From: Polychytrium aggregatum
Taxonomy: Eukaryota; Chytridiomycota; Chytridiomycetes; Polychytriales
Direction: 5' to 3'
DNA: 64,000 nucleotides
NCBI RefSeq assembly: GCF_025602895.1
Contig: NW_026516243.1
Location: 186,001-250,000, forward strand
Both the position numbers and the translations under genes were made by a program. The notes beneath the pieces were generated by a model. It searched no databases, was not told where the DNA came from, and worked only from the letters and a program-made list of their open reading frames with translations. Positions 12,608-24,189 of the stretch are shown here, one piece after another (positions within the stretch are counted from its first letter, which is position 1; each line of letters starts with the position of its first letter).

Positions 12608-13663
12608 TCAGGGCCACTTGCCGAGGGACTTGAGACAATTGATGGCCTCTTGGTCACCCTGATTTGCTGCCTTTCGATACCAGTAGACGGCTGTGTTGAT
12701 CTTGGGGACACCATCGCCATTCTTGTAGCACGAGCCGAGATAATATTGGCCGTATCGATTGCCCAACTCAGCCGACTGACGAAGCCACTCGACTGCTTGG
12801 GCTTTATCCTCGGTAACCCCCTCTCCCCGGTGCAACAAATAACCAATCCCATACAATCCGTACGAGTTACCCTGGCTCGCTGCTTTACTATACCACTGGA
12901 AAGCTTCAAGTCTGTTCATCGACTTCCCCTTGCCTATGTAGAAGCAGCCTCCAAGCCAGACCTGGCTATCGCTGTGGCCTTCGTTGGCGAGTTGTTCAAA
13001 GGTTTCCGCTGCCTTCTTCCAGTTTTGAGTGGTACCGAATCCCCTGACATGGCAGAGAGAGGCAAGATGTCGACAGAGCCATTCACGGTCCGATCCAAGG
13101 TGGCAGAGATTGAAGAACATGCGCGCAGCGGGGGTGTTTGGTAAAGACCATTTGCCAACCACAAAGCACTGATCCTCATCAAGCTTGAACTCATCCGACT
13201 GGTTCTCTCGGATGAGCTTGATGCCTCTCGACTCGTCTCGCACGGTGCCCCGGCCGAGATAATGCATCCAGCCAAGCATTTGCTGGCTTACGGCGTGTTT
13301 CTTCTTTGCCAAATATCGGAAATCGTCAAATGTCCTGCGTTGGTTGTGGCGGGTACCCAATCCGTTGAAACGACATACCGTTGCCAGATGCTTACAAGGC
13401 CAAAGATAAGCGGATCTGGCATCGCATAATTTGAAGAATTCCTTCGCGGCTTCCGAAGTTGATTTGACTGGTATGCTTGGATCAATTGATCCAACCCCCA
13501 AGTTGAAGTCATCTGTTTTCGACTCGATAATGAGTTTATAGCCTTTGGGGATATCTGGATCGACTCCGAATCCATGGTAGTAGCACCAGCCCATCATCAA
13601 TGTACTGATGGGCTTCATGACAGGATCCGACGAGATGTCGGAGACGGCTTGCCAGTCGTTCAT
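12608..13663 (-). CDS. Sel1-repeat protein (C-terminal part of a probable kinase-Sel1 gene)
   Basis: 351 residues of Sel1-like (TPR-like) repeats, a solenoid protein-interaction scaffold. Clear repeat signatures are MLGWMHYLGRGTVRD, WLGGCFYIGKGKS, GIGYLLHRGEGVTEDK, YYLGSCYKNGDGVP and the final YWYRKAANQGDQEAINCLK. Its ATG at 13663 overlaps the TGA of an upstream kinase-like frame (ATGA overlap). In this frame, coding-looking sequence (LLSEEKYEAA) continues a few codons upstream of the ATG until a stop. This suggests the two frames were once one gene and are now separated by a frameshift. It shares a long conserved cassette (LGSDREWLCRHL, QLANEGHSDSQ) with the Sel1 gene at 42.4-43.9 kb. Confidence 0.8.
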   Translation of the reverse strand: MNDWQAVSDISSDPVMKPISTLMMGWCYYHGFGVDPDIPKGYKLIIESKTDDFNLGVGSIDPSIPVKSTSEAAKEFFKLCDARSAYLWPCKHLATVCRFNGLGTRHNQRRTFDDFRYLAKKKHAVSQQMLGWMHYLGRGTVRDESRGIKLIRENQSDEFKLDEDQCFVVGKWSLPNTPAARMFFNLCHLGSDREWLCRHLASLCHVRGFGTTQNWKKAAETFEQLANEGHSDSQVWLGGCFYIGKGKSMNRLEAFQWYSKAASQGNSYGLYGIGYLLHRGEGVTEDKAQAVEWLRQSAELGNRYGQYYLGSCYKNGDGVPKINTAVYWYRKAANQGDQEAINCLKSLGKWP

Positions 13664-14190
13664 CGCGGCTTCATATTTTTCTTCCGAAAGCAGCTCCCTT
13701 CAGGGTCGAGGTCGATACAGACGAGCTTTGGGTATTTGTAACTTTCGTCAGCTCGGGGGCGCTTCTTGGGCAAGGTCTCAGGGGTGGGTTGTGTGGTTGA
13801 GTCTGCGTGACTGGCGCCAGAGTGGCGAAACTCTCGGAGGTTTGTTTCGATTTTGACAAACTTCGGACGTTGCTCGGGTTGCTGATGCCAACAGCGCTCG
13901 ATAAGCGCCCATATGTTCTCAGGTATACCATCGAACCGAGTGGGACGGTCGTTAGTGACAGCTCGCTGGAGAACTTCAAATGCGCTGATCGGTTCGTTGT
14001 CGCTCGAGGGCCATAAGGGACCGCAATCCTTGAGAACCAAGCACAGCAGCATGGCGTAGGCGTAAACATTGGAGGGCTCGACATTGTGATTCGGGCCATT
14101 CTGCGTGATGATTTCGGAGGCAATGAATGCTGGGGTGCCACTCATGGGAGCTCCAAATATCGCTGTGCCAATCAGCTCGACATTCTGCAG
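13660..14190 (-). pseudogene. Truncated protein-kinase C-lobe remnant
   Basis: The frame contains GTPAFIASEII (activation segment plus an altered APE motif), VYAYAMLLCLVL (helix F region), IPENIWALIERCWHQQPEQR (helix G-I, the invariant Arg of subdomain XI) and a KKRPR-containing tail. The upstream part reads NVELIGTAIFGAP, with no DFG, and no glycine loop, VAIK or HRD motif is found upstream before the next gene. The kinase domain is therefore missing its N-lobe and catalytic loop. Kinase plus Sel1 proteins are common in early-diverging fungi. Together with the frame break to the Sel1 part this suggests a decayed kinase-Sel1 gene. Confidence 0.65.
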
Positions 14191-14438
14191 GTATACTCAT
14201 GCTGCATCCGCTACAGGCATGTGTTTGGCAGAAAGTCAATCTCAACGGATTCAATCTCTCAGAGTCGTATTCTCAGACAGCAATTGCCCGTACCCACTGC
14301 GGCCGAATGGCGAGCACAGAGAGTATATTGTTGACCATTACATTCCACCGAGAAGATACCTCCATCGATCGATTGAGTTGGCCCGGTTCCAAGGAGTAGC
14401 CACTCCCCACAGCCCGCTGGTTTATTACCATTACACTT
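14191..14438. other. Short gap between kinase remnant and beta-lactamase-like gene
   Basis: No kinase N-lobe or catalytic loop sequence could be found here in any minus-strand frame. This supports the view that the neighbouring kinase is truncated rather than split by an intron. Confidence 0.4.
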
Positions 14439-17069
14439 TCATTCTCTTGGTGTCGAATCCGCTGGAACTGCCGGAAGCGGTCGTCGAGTCGGGGAGGTGG
14501 CAGAACGTGGCGGTGTGGCTGTGCGTTCTGGGCCGTCCATGACTTCATTGCCAAGCGGACTGGATGGCTGGCTTGCAAAGCTTGGCTTGCTGGTTTCCTG
14601 AAGTCGCCGGATGGGGGAACTGAAGCGGCGGCCCTCTGATTCTGCCTCTCGTGTGGTGGCATCGACCGAGTGAATGACGCCTTCAACAGATGTTCGCGAG
14701 CAGGGATCGGACACCTGCGCTTCACTTAGGCTGGCGTTCTGGCCGCTTGAATTGGCGCTGTTGCGGATATGCTCCGCTTGACTTGCAGTGCTTGCAGTGC
14801 TTGGACGAGCGGCTGCGCTGCTCCGATGGCTCCCAGGCATCGCTGTGTCCACCGTAATTCCAGTGGCAGCCAAAGACCGAGCCGATTGTTGTTGTGGAGG
14901 AGGCGGGGGTGGTCTCGAGGGAGACTTGACAGCTCGGCTCTCGAGAGTTTCCTTCGAGGCATTGGAGCCTGGCACTTCTGGGTGAGTTGCGGCAGAATCG
15001 GTAGCTCCATGAACGGCCATAGCAGAGACAGTGAACGCGGAATCATGCACTGCAGTACTTGGAACAGCAGCCGGTGCCTCTGGAGTCGTGGTTGCTGTAG
15101 CTCGCCGATTCTCTGCCTCAGCTACTTCCTCCAGCTTCGACAAATGAGGGACCGAGCGTCGCGCTTGAAATCCAGTCAGAACCTGGGGAACAATGTTTGG
15201 AAAGCTACCGATGCGGCTTCGGGATATTGCCGGGCTCATTCGCGGATACTTGGTTTCCTCGACGGTATCGTTCCAGCGCACGTACATGGCTTGGACAGCG
15301 CCGCTGTATCCTGGAACAAAAGTCACCAGCAGCCGAGACTGCGAGAGCTCATTCCACTTCCAGTCTCTGTTCTCGTCAGTGTCGTCTGGAATGGAAAGTA
15401 TAAAGATGTCGTGCACATGGTGCTCGAGAAAGCCGTGCAGACCCGGGCCCCAATGGAACTCGAGATTGCCCTCGGGATTGAGGAAGACGGAGACTCCGTG
15501 GCAAAACTCGGTGTTTTGGTAGAAGCCAATGTAGTCGACCAGCGGACGGATCAGCCGCAACGAGCTGCCTGATGCCCCGGGTGTCAGAATCGGCTGCGGT
15601 TCAAGGTAGTGCTCCAGCGTTGCCGCCTTGGCGAGCTTGGCCCTTTGCACATCCTTGAGCCGCTCTATCCACGGAGTAGACATGTCCCCGTCGATGATCC
15701 AGTCGACGACTTGGTTGCAGAGTGCCAGTGCCATCATCGACGGGCTCGTCGAAAGGACAATCACACCGCATCCTGCGATCGTCCATGTGCATATATTCGT
15801 CCGCGGGGTTGGTATTCGTCAGTGCCAGTAAAGTAACGATACTCGGCCTGTCCAATCGACCAGCACTGCCTATGCAAAGGAACAGCGCTCTGCCCGTGAA
15901 TCTGGATCTTACCTTCATTCGGAAAGATGGCCATGCATGCTCTCCCGCTTCGGATGCCCACCCGATCCAGTCCTCGGTAGACACAGGTCTCCCAGCCCAG
16001 TCCCACGGCGGCTCCCTTCCATTCTGGAAAGTCGATAGCTTCGTCGCGAGGAATCACCCGCATCGGGCTCCAGAACTGCTGCAGGATCGAGCTGCTTATC
16101 AGCCACGCATCGTCATTCAGCTTTCCGCCATTGATCAGGAACAAGAGCCACTGGCCCATGTCCATGGCGGTGCTCGAGAGCGAATCAAAGTGTGGCGACC
16201 GGAGAAACCCAGCAGGCGTGCTGGCACCGGCGGCCGATCCGGCTGCATCGGTCTCGGGCTCCGGGGCATGCAGAGGCTTCTCTATCGCTAGCGCCGGGAT
16301 CGATCCTCGCTTTGCATCGGGCCTGGATATCTTGATGCTTGGGGTGGTGTGGTGGAGCCCCAGAAGGGACAGTACCTGCTCGTGCACCAAGCACTCGATC
16401 CCCTTGCCATGGTACTGATGTCCGGCAAGCTTCTGAAGCAGCAGCATGCCAATATCCGAACGGCGTGGGAATGTATGGGGCAGATGCCCGACCACAGGCA
16501 CACGATCCAGCGAAGCAACGACCTCATCTACACTCCTTCGGAGCATTGCAATGCGGAGCGGGTGGTGCTGGGGCAGCCCGCAGCTGTTGGATGCAAGCTG
16601 GCCGAGGGTGAGCCCTGTCATGGTGCTGGATCGAACTGGGAGCCGGGAATGCGGAGACCAGGCCTGCACCGGCAGATCAAACTGGATGGCAAAGGCACAA
16701 GTCAGCACAGATCAGCGCAAGCGCTTCGGCAGCATCGATCGTGCAATCTCATGCATATTGGGCGGATCTTACCTCTTCGCCACTGCTCTCGAGCAGGCGG
16801 GCCAGCGCAACGGTCACGAACGAGTCCGTCAGACACCCAATGTCAAAGGTTGAAATGTATTCGTCGACCGGGAGCGGAGCACAGCTGCCTGAGGGGTCGT
16901 CTTGGGAGCCGTAGCCTTTGCACAGCGTCAGGGCCGGAGACTTGCCATCCGTTCGCTCGACAACAGCAACGGCACATCCTTTAACACCAAAAGCCGACAG
17001 GGCATCTGGCACCAGGGCGGCCAGGTGCTCGGCGAGAGCGGGTCGGGAGCGGGTCGGATGTGGATCCAT
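14439..17069 (-). CDS. Serine beta-lactamase-like (class C/LACTB) protein with altered catalytic motifs
   Basis: Beta-lactamase-related penicillin-binding-protein fold. The exon starting at 17069 reads FGVKGCAVAVVER and STFDIGCLTDSFVTVALARL. A 91-bp intron (16682-16772, GTAAGA...CAG) precedes MTGLTLGQLASNSCGLPQHH, the conserved block after the active-site helix, then FPRRSDIGMLLLQKL, MDMGQWLLFLINGGKL and GAAVGLGWETC. After one more intron near 15770-15890 comes GVIVLSTSPSMMALALCNQV, the typical C-terminal strand and helix. A beta-rich domain (YIGFYQNTEF, VSVFLNPEGNLEFHWGPGL) and a Ser/Pro/Ala-rich tail of about 240 residues follow. Oddity: the usual SxxK is CLTD and the usual YxN is RSD, so hydrolase activity is doubtful. 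Upstream exons with a hydrophobic segment (VFLVFIALL near 17150) may belong to it. Confidence 0.75.
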
Positions 17070-17686
17070 GCAGTACTTGGAGATTGTCTTTGAGGGCCGC
17101 CAGAGCCTGCTTGATCGTCAAGCTGTCGAAGCAGGGCGATGAAGACGAGAAAGACTGCACTCGGGTCGAGGGCCAGACCCAAGACGGCCATCCCACTTGC
17201 TTCCCGCAACCGTCCCGCCTCGCCCGCTGCCGCCGGGGATCGTTCTCCTCCGCTCGCGCCCTTGGAGCTCCAGGGTCCACGGAGGCTGTTGTTCCAGGCC
17301 GCCGAGGCCCGAACGACACAGCGCAACTGCTTGGCGAGGTGCACTTGGATCCGCAAAGAGCCTCCCGTCGGCAGCAGGCTATCACTATCAATCATTGAGC
17401 TCCTGCACGCTTCGGAGTGCTTGGCCATCACGGTCGTAGCACTGTTCATCGCCGTGAATCTGGCGGTCGTCTGCTGGGTCGTCTCGGGCAGAAGCACAGG
17501 CCCACGATGCTGCACACGTATCCAGGGAAGGTGAGTGCGTCGTCTGCAGTCGACCGGGGGCAGAGAGAGAATGCGGTATCGGCTCTATTGGCAGTACTAA
17601 ACTCTCGTTTCTCACCATGCACCAGCACGCCGCCCACCCAGACCACAGCCGATGGTGGCAGCAGAGGCTCATTCGTACGGTCATCA
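17070..17686. other. Region between beta-lactamase-like and KDM8 genes
   Basis: Minus-strand frames here contain a hydrophobic stretch (AVLGLALDPSAVFLVFIALL) and a helix-like IKQALAALKDNLQVLHG. These could be 5' exons of the beta-lactamase-like gene giving it a signal anchor. No clear exon joins could be proven. Confidence 0.35.
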
Positions 17687-19208
17687 TCAGAACCAAAAGC
17701 TGAGGCTGAAGCTCCTCGTCAGCGACCGGACGTAATGCCACCATCCATGCTAAGGACAGAGGCCGAGCAGTAGATTGCCCGACGCGAACACATCGACAAT
17801 CATCGAATCGCAAGCGGACGGGAGCCGAGTGGGAAACCGAACGGAAATTGAATGGAAATCAGATGGGATATGAAGTGAGGGGCCTCCTGCCTGGGAAAGC
17901 CGACTTAGACGCATGTACGCTTACCGGAATAAAAAGCAGATCGCCAGGACCAACGATGCATTCGACGTATTCGGCATTGGCAAACAGGGGATGGGCACCA
18001 AGATCTGGGCTCTCGATATCCACCTGAGACACAAGTGCAGTGCCATTGCGACAAGACCGTGGATGGCAGGCCACGCATGAGGAGGCACATTCTGACGATC
18101 AGCAATCGGCCGAATCGCACACACCACCGCAGCCAACGATGCTTACTTGGCTCGTGTTCGACATTTTGCTGGCTTCGCCGAATGCGTAGAGCGAGGGCGA
18201 CTCGTTGGGCGAATACAGTCGGAGGTATTTGATGCCCACAACCTGCACGAATATGTTGTTTTTCGGATCGGTGTGCAGAGGCGAGCGAGTATCGCGAGGA
18301 CCAAACCATGCGTTGATGGTAACGTGGCTGTCGATGCCGCTGTCGCTGTCGCTGTCCTCAGCCAGATCCGAGTCTGCCTCGCTGTCGGCGGCGGCTTCGA
18401 CAAAGCAGTAGTCCGGAATGGCAATGTCGTTGGCAAGTGCGGGGAACTGCTCGAGCAGATTGTGCTGTGCCATATACCCGATCTCTCTGGCTGCAGGACT
18501 CGCTGATCCCGACGGCGATCCCAATGCCGATTCGTCGTCCGAGCCGAGGACGTACTGATCGACAAACTCACCAAAGCGCATGAGCTCCGGCCGCCACGAT
18601 GGATCGGTGTAGCTGCGGCCGATCTCAACCGGGACTGTGCGATTGTTGCCGACGGCCCGACGCAGATAGCCGAGGTTGGACCAGGGCCTCGAGGAAAGCG
18701 CCGGCCAGAACGAAGCAGCTCCGCGGACAACGAAGGGCGTCGGCAAGGGATTCGACAGGTGGCCGGAGAACCAGTGCAGACTTGGAGGAGTCGAAAATTC
18801 GGCTGCAGAAAAGCGGATATGGGGTGCATCGAAGGATGTGTCGGTATCCGGGGTCGGTGCTGCAGCTCCACCAGGGAGGACAGTGCGGGTTGGATCGGGG
18901 AGACGACCAGTGTCTTGACAATCGCTGGAGAGAATCGTAATCCATTCCGCGAGAAAGCCCTTGAGTATCGGGGCGCCGGAGATGATATGAGCAACGTCTA
19001 GCACCCTGAGGGCCTCGAGCTGACAGTCAACAGCGTTGCCTGGGTCTGGGTCTGGGTCTGGGATAGAGGTGGAGCCGCGGCAAAGGCTTTGCTTCAGAAC
19101 TAGCATGGCCTTGACGGACGAAGCCAGCACGTACAGTTCCCTCAGGCGGCGATGTTCTGGTGAAGACGATGGATGATGGACGAGACTGTTGTGGGCTTTC
19201 GAAAGCAT
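17687..19208 (-). CDS. JmjC-domain dioxygenase, KDM8/JMJD5-like
   Basis: Fe(II)/2-oxoglutarate-dependent oxygenase of the JMJD5 type (Arg hydroxylase or protease-like activities are described for the animal protein). The JmjC core reads PFVVRGAASFWPA, LRRAVGNNRTVPVEIG, then INAWFGPRDTRSPLHTDPKN, which contains the HxD iron ligands, and FVQVVGIKYLRLYSP. Downstream exons give DLGAHPLFANAEYVECIVGP, GDLLFIP and the last exon HGWWHYVRSLTRSFSLSFWF with the distal iron-binding His, ending in TGA at 17687-17689. The TGA between the IP and HG segments lies in an intron that starts GTAAGC. The first ATG in frame is 19208; coding-like sequence extends further upstream, so an additional 5' exon is possible. 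An acidic Asp/Ser-rich insert sits before INAWFG. Confidence 0.85.
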
Positions 19209-19635
19209 CTCGGTTGTGTCGAAGATGGCGCCGGACACATCCTCCTCGGCAGGCTTGTCGAGCTTCAGGACAGAGATGCCCCTGTGGAGGGTGTCGATGT
19301 GTGGCGAGTCTATGCGAACGATGCCAAACGATGCAAACGGTTGGAAACAGCTCCGATCTCATGTCGGCGGGCAGAGCGACAAGACAGTCCCTGGGTGGGA
19401 GGTGAATGCTGCTGATGGGCGGATGCTATCGATGGTGCCCACCATGAAAGCCGGAGATGATCTCCTCGAGGTGTTCGGCAGCCGAATCGAGTTTGGCAGC
19501 CCAGTCCGCGGGCATGCCTGCAGGCCGATGGATGTGAGTGCGGCGAGAGGGTGTGCGGGCGGGCGAGATGAGGCAAAAGCATGGCGATCTGGGCCAGATG
19601 CGCCTGGGAGCGGACACATGAGCATGATGGCATGT

Positions 19636-20937
19636 TCAAGCGGAGCGGGGAGCCCCACTCGCCTCCGAGAACATTGTATTCAGATAGTTTGCAAATCCCT
19701 CGGCCACCTTCTCCATATCCAGCTGGGTGTGCATCTTGTTGAGGCCCTGAAACTGTCGTCGCAGCCGCCGCAGCTCCGAGAGAGTGACTCCCTTGCTGGA
19801 GATGTGGACCTTGACCTTGGTCTTGGGCACCACCACATCCCCGCCGAACCAGCCGCCTTTCTGCGCCTCCAGCAGGGCATTGACGATCTCCTGGGTGGTC
19901 TTGTCCATCTCGTACAGGTAGTTGGTCTCGGTCGATGGTTTGACGACCGTCGACAGATTCGGCTGGGGCGGTCGTCGCAGCACAACAGCGTCGATGATGT
20001 CGGGGCCGAAGCGCTCGGTGAAGCTATCCGAGGCCAGCACTGTGAACAGCGGGGCGTCCCATCGGTTGCGGGCATCGGGCTCTTCGAACCGACTGCACAG
20101 ATCTTCGAAGAGCGCTGGATCGTAGGAATCGGCTTCGCGGGCGTTGTTCCAGCTGTCGGCCTGCTCCTTGGAGACGGCACAATGGACCTGTTCGGAATCC
20201 AATTGATTCGGCAGCACTGTCGGTCAGCATCGAAACCGCAGGATGGGCCTATGTAGCCGATGGAGGGCTGCAACTCGATCGGCCCACCGACCCCACTTTC
20301 ATTTGCCCGGCGAATGCCTCGAGAATCCGTCCGAGGCCATGCTGCACTTACGGCGCAATGCGGGGTGCCCAGTGCCCGCGCGACACAATAGAGCTGGTAT
20401 CGGAAGCCCTTGATGTAGTTCATGCCATCGCAGATCACAATGTCCTCCTTGGTCAAGTGGCGCTCGATCGCCGACATGAGAGCGCCGCGTGTCTTTTTCT
20501 CCTCTGTGGCGGCTGATGGAGCGACTGAGCTGTTAGCAGACGACATCAGGGCATCGCCGGGACCGCATTCATTGAGATAGTGCGTTGATTTGCCCGTGCA
20601 GCAGAGCCTCGGCCGCACACCCTTGCCGCTCTCCATGATGGATCGTCCAGGATGTGCCTGCACTGACAGCGACGGGCTGCAATACCCACACTGGTAGGCC
20701 TCGTTCCGCACGAGCCCAAAGCTATTGTCGTTGAACAGCAGCACCTTGGGCCGCATCTTGGGGATCTCGGTGTTGCGCTTGGGATGCGCCGGTGTCTGGA
20801 ACTGCTCGGGCAGCACACCGTCATTGGCGGCAAGATCGGCCAGGAAGCGCTCGAGATAGCTTTGCAGCTCGAGCGCCCTTGTTGTCTTTCCGCTCGACGG
20901 ATAGCCGCAGAAGATGACCAGAGGCATGGCGTGAGTC
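19636..20937 (-). CDS. KTI12: KTI12 P-loop protein (Elongator cofactor)
   Basis: Kti12 is an ATPase that associates with Elongator and is needed for wobble-uridine tRNA modification. The start at 20937 gives MPLVIFCGYPSSGKTTRALE with the Walker A motif GYPSSGKTT at residues 8-16. RPKVLLFNDNSFGLVRNEAY follows, then after an intron (about 20695-20520) ATEEKKTRGALMSAIERHLT and DIVICDGMNYIKGFRYQLYC, the diagnostic Kti12/PSTK block. After a second intron (about 20345-20220) comes the C-terminal domain, with RFEEPDARNRWDAPLF, TNYLYEMDKTTQEIV and a helical C-terminus ending FANYLNTMFSEASGAPRSA. Full length compared with the family. The 5' flank contains a 13-bp minisatellite. Confidence 0.92.
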
Positions 20938-20967
20938 GTTGCTGCCGATGCAGGGTGTTGGGAGACT

Positions 20968-21068
20968 TGGACGATCGACTTGGATGATCGACTTGGACGA
21001 TCGACTTGGATGATCGACTTGGATGATCGACTTGGATGATCGACTTGGATGATCGACTCGGACAATCG
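20968..21068. repeat. 13-bp minisatellite upstream of KTI12
   Basis: About eight tandem copies of GATGATCGACTTG with a few substitutions, ending about 30 bp upstream of the KTI12 start codon, in its 5' untranslated or promoter region. Confidence 0.85.
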
Positions 21069-21281
21069 ACTAGGAGGAATTGCGAGTGATATGAACAACG
21101 GGCGAGAAGCAAGCGAGGAGCGAGCGAGCCCGACTCGCGTCTCGCTGGACTGGCCGTGGCGCATGTCGCGTGACATCCACATGACCGCCAGGTCGTCCAT
21201 CCGCACCTCCCCGTCTGCGCTCCACAGACGTGTCTCCTTGCACCGAGATCGACCAGCAGCCACCCCGTCCCAACACACGCC

Positions 21282-24189
21282 ATGATCGAAAACCTGTCCG
21301 ATCACCAGAAGCAAGTCCTCGGCGAGTTCCAGGTGCGCGGCGCATGCGCTCGGTCGACCACGCGGCTCTCCCACTGATCATCTGGTCCTTGCTCTGCGTC
21401 CAATGGTGCCAATGTCGGCATGCCGCCGCTCTCCACCAGTCGCTCACCGGGATTCAAGATCCAAATGAGGCGGCCACTCTCCTGGAAGGCAACAACTGGA
21501 GGATCGAGGTGGGAGACCATGCCATTCACATTGTCCAATGGCACCCTCAGAGCACGATGTCGGCGGCGGGATGTGCCCTGTCAATGATGGCTCTGATCCA
21601 GCCGCTAACGCTGGTACAAATGCAGGGTCTTCTCGACTTTTCGGAACCAAATGACTCGCCTTCGGAAGCGAATGCTCAAACATCTTCACGATCGTCCCCC
21701 CAGCGCGACCGAGGCGTGAGTGTCCTGCTTCTTGCGGCCGCGCTCCATAGCCAGCCCCTGCAGCATCGCTTGGAGGAGATTCGATTCGGTTGCTGATCAT
21801 TATCACGACTCCGGCTGCGGTTGCGTGCAGCAATGGTCGCTGTTCGGAGTGGTGACGGCTCCCATCAAGTATGGCTTCCAGCTGCTCTACTCGGTCACTG
21901 TGTTTATCGGTATGTCTCGGGCTGGCTGCTCCTTCCTGTGGGATGGAAGGAGCTTTCATAGGATCCATCCGTGGCCGACATCGAGAACCCTGCTCGGCCG
22001 AGGGGTCGTGGGCCAAGCAGAGGATCCTGCAGTCGCTGATTTTGAACGAAATCCCCTTCGTGTCTCTTTTTTTCCTCCTTACCATCAGTCTCCCTGTTCT
22101 CGTTCCTGCTCTCGTTCCTCTATCCCGGAACTCCTGGGAGGCTAGGTTCGTCTCGGCGAGCCGCACCCAACAACAACGACCCACAGGCAGCCTCGGCCCG
22201 CTTCCTGCTCAACTTTGAGCAAAAGTACGGCTCGGTGCATCCGCCGTTTTTCCAGGGAACGTACACCCAGGCACTCGAAACGGCCAAGCGGGAGCTGCGG
22301 TACCTGTTGGTCCTCTTGCATTCCGAGGAACACGACGACACCGAGGCTTTCAACCGGTAAGGCCGCCGTCAATGGCCTAGATATCTGCTTCATCTGCATC
22401 CTCTGCCAACAAGGGCGGCTCCATGCGACCCGCTCTGGCGATGCACCGCTTCCCGCTGACTGTCCTGTGTCCCGCTGATCCACATCCCGTCGTCCGGTTG
22501 TGCATGACCGGACACATCTATACACCTCGCTCGCACCGCCGCAGACAAGTACTCTCCTCTGATGTCATGACCGAGTTTCTCACCAGCCGGCGCTTTATTT
22601 TCTGGGCCGGAGATATTCGCGAATCCGAGGCATTCCAAGGTGCGTCTGCTTGCAAGAAGCGGTCTGGAGGTGCGCTTGCCATCAGCGTGCTAACCGTGCC
22701 GTTCCTGGACAGTGAGCAACGTTCTATCGGCCACGACATATCCATTTCTGGCCCTGATTGCGCTGCAAGGAACCCAAATGGTTGTTGTGGATCGAGTGGA
22801 GGGTAAGGGCCCGCGGACGCTCAATCGTCAGCGCAAAACAAGCCATCGGCAACAGCAAGTCGTGCAGTGTCCAAGGCGACGACCCCGCTGCCTGCGGGAT
22901 TGTCGCCTGAACTTCAGGGCCTTTGTGGCCTCCCATGGATCAACAGGAGTTGCTCACGCATCTGCTAACCACTCGAACCTTGCCTCCCCCTTAGGACTGA
23001 CGACGTCGGACGAGATCATCCGTATTCTGGAGCGACACCTGGGTCGGCTGGACGCCCAGCTGGCTGCCGCGCGGATGGAAAGGTACGTTGCAGATCAAAT
23101 GCTCTCCCTCAATCGTCGTGCAGCAGTAGCAGCAGCCTTTGCGAGACACCGTGTTCCTTTCTGATTTGCCATGTTCGTCGGCGGCCGCTCGGGAACATCC
23201 GCTCCACTTATCCATCCAGGGAGCGACGCGAGCAGTCCCGGTCGATTCGTGCGCATCAGGACTCTGCCTATGAGGCATCTCTGCGCGCTGACCGCGAAAA
23301 GGTAAAGCACCGCACTGATTAGGCAGAGACCCCGATACACTGCCCGCGCTGGACTCTGGACAACGGTGGCCGCGTATGGCGTATGATGCCGACTGACGTA
23401 CGACAGCCCAAAAGCCGACCCCCTAACTTGCCTCTCGCAAACAGGAGCAAAGAGCCAGAGAAGAGCGCGAGCGACAGCGCAGAGAACTGGAGGAACAGGA
23501 GCGCGAGGCAAGGCGGAAGCAGGAAATGATCGAGGTGAGTAGTGGGCTTCGTATGCGGGATCGCGCGCGACATCGTGTTCGCCATCGTATGCAGTATCGT
23601 ATCCAGTATCACATGCGGTGTCGTATGCGGTGTCGTATGCGGTGTCGTATGCGGTGTCGTATGCGGTATCGTTCATCGCTGAAGCTCGAGCGTTTCGCTT
23701 TGATCCCCGTCATCTGCAACACATCCGGCTGGACTCGTTAGGAAAAGCGGCGCAGGATCCAGACGCTCCGGGAAAACTTTCCTTCCGAGCCAGAGGGCAG
23801 CGGCAGAGATGTCGCCAAGATCAGCATGCGCTTGCCCAATGGCGAGCGTCTTATCAGGCGCTTCCTTCCCACAGACAAGGTCCAGGTATGTCGGCGTGAG
23901 CGACCATAGACCCGCTGCGTTGCACTCATTATGTCTCCACAGCCATTCGACCCACTGACCACCGCTCCTGGTGTCATGCCCATTTGTCTGGTGCATATGC
24001 TGTCGTTCTCTGCCTCCGATCCAGCTGCTCTACGACTTTGTATCGATCCAAAACCTGGAGCCCATTCCCGAAGACAGCACCTTCATTATCGCCAGCACAT
24101 TCCCGCGACGGGTACTGGAGGACATGGATATGACCCTGGCCGAGGCCCAGCTGACCCCCAACGGCAGCGTCGCTGTCGAGGAAAAGTAG
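21282..24189 (+). CDS. UBX-domain ER protein, FAF2/UBXD8 (yeast Ubx2) type
   Basis: ER or lipid-droplet membrane adaptor that recruits Cdc48/p97 for ER-associated degradation. Domains in order: UBA (MIENLSDHQKQVLGEFQ, exon 21282-21332, joined to SLTGIQDPNEAATLLEGNNW, exon from 21440), a membrane hairpin (VVTAPIKYGFQLLYSVTVFI near 21850-21910), and the UAS thioredoxin-like domain (RFLLNFEQKYGSVHPPFFQG, AKRELRYLLVLLHSEEHDD, RRFIFWAGDIRESEAFQ, YPFLALIALQGTQMVVVDRV). Then comes a coiled coil (EASLRADREK, RAREERERQRRELEEQERE) and a C-terminal UBX domain (ISMRLPNGERLIRRFLPTDK, LYDFVSIQNLEP, STFPRRVLEDMD with the FPR Cdc48-binding loop). About nine introns. Full length; the order matches the family exactly. 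Confidence 0.92.
23583..23676. repeat. 12-bp minisatellite in FAF2/UBX2 intron
   Basis: About seven copies of GTCGTATGCGGT with variants (CAGTATC at the 5' side), within the intron between the coiled-coil exon and the UBX exon. Confidence 0.8.

Noticed and set aside
19189-20256. 355-residue plus-strand open frame opposite KDM8 and KTI12
   Set aside because: It lies antisense to two well-supported genes and has no domain of its own.
20968-21068. Possible CRISPR-like array of short repeats
   Set aside because: Units are directly tandem with no unique spacers; this is a minisatellite.
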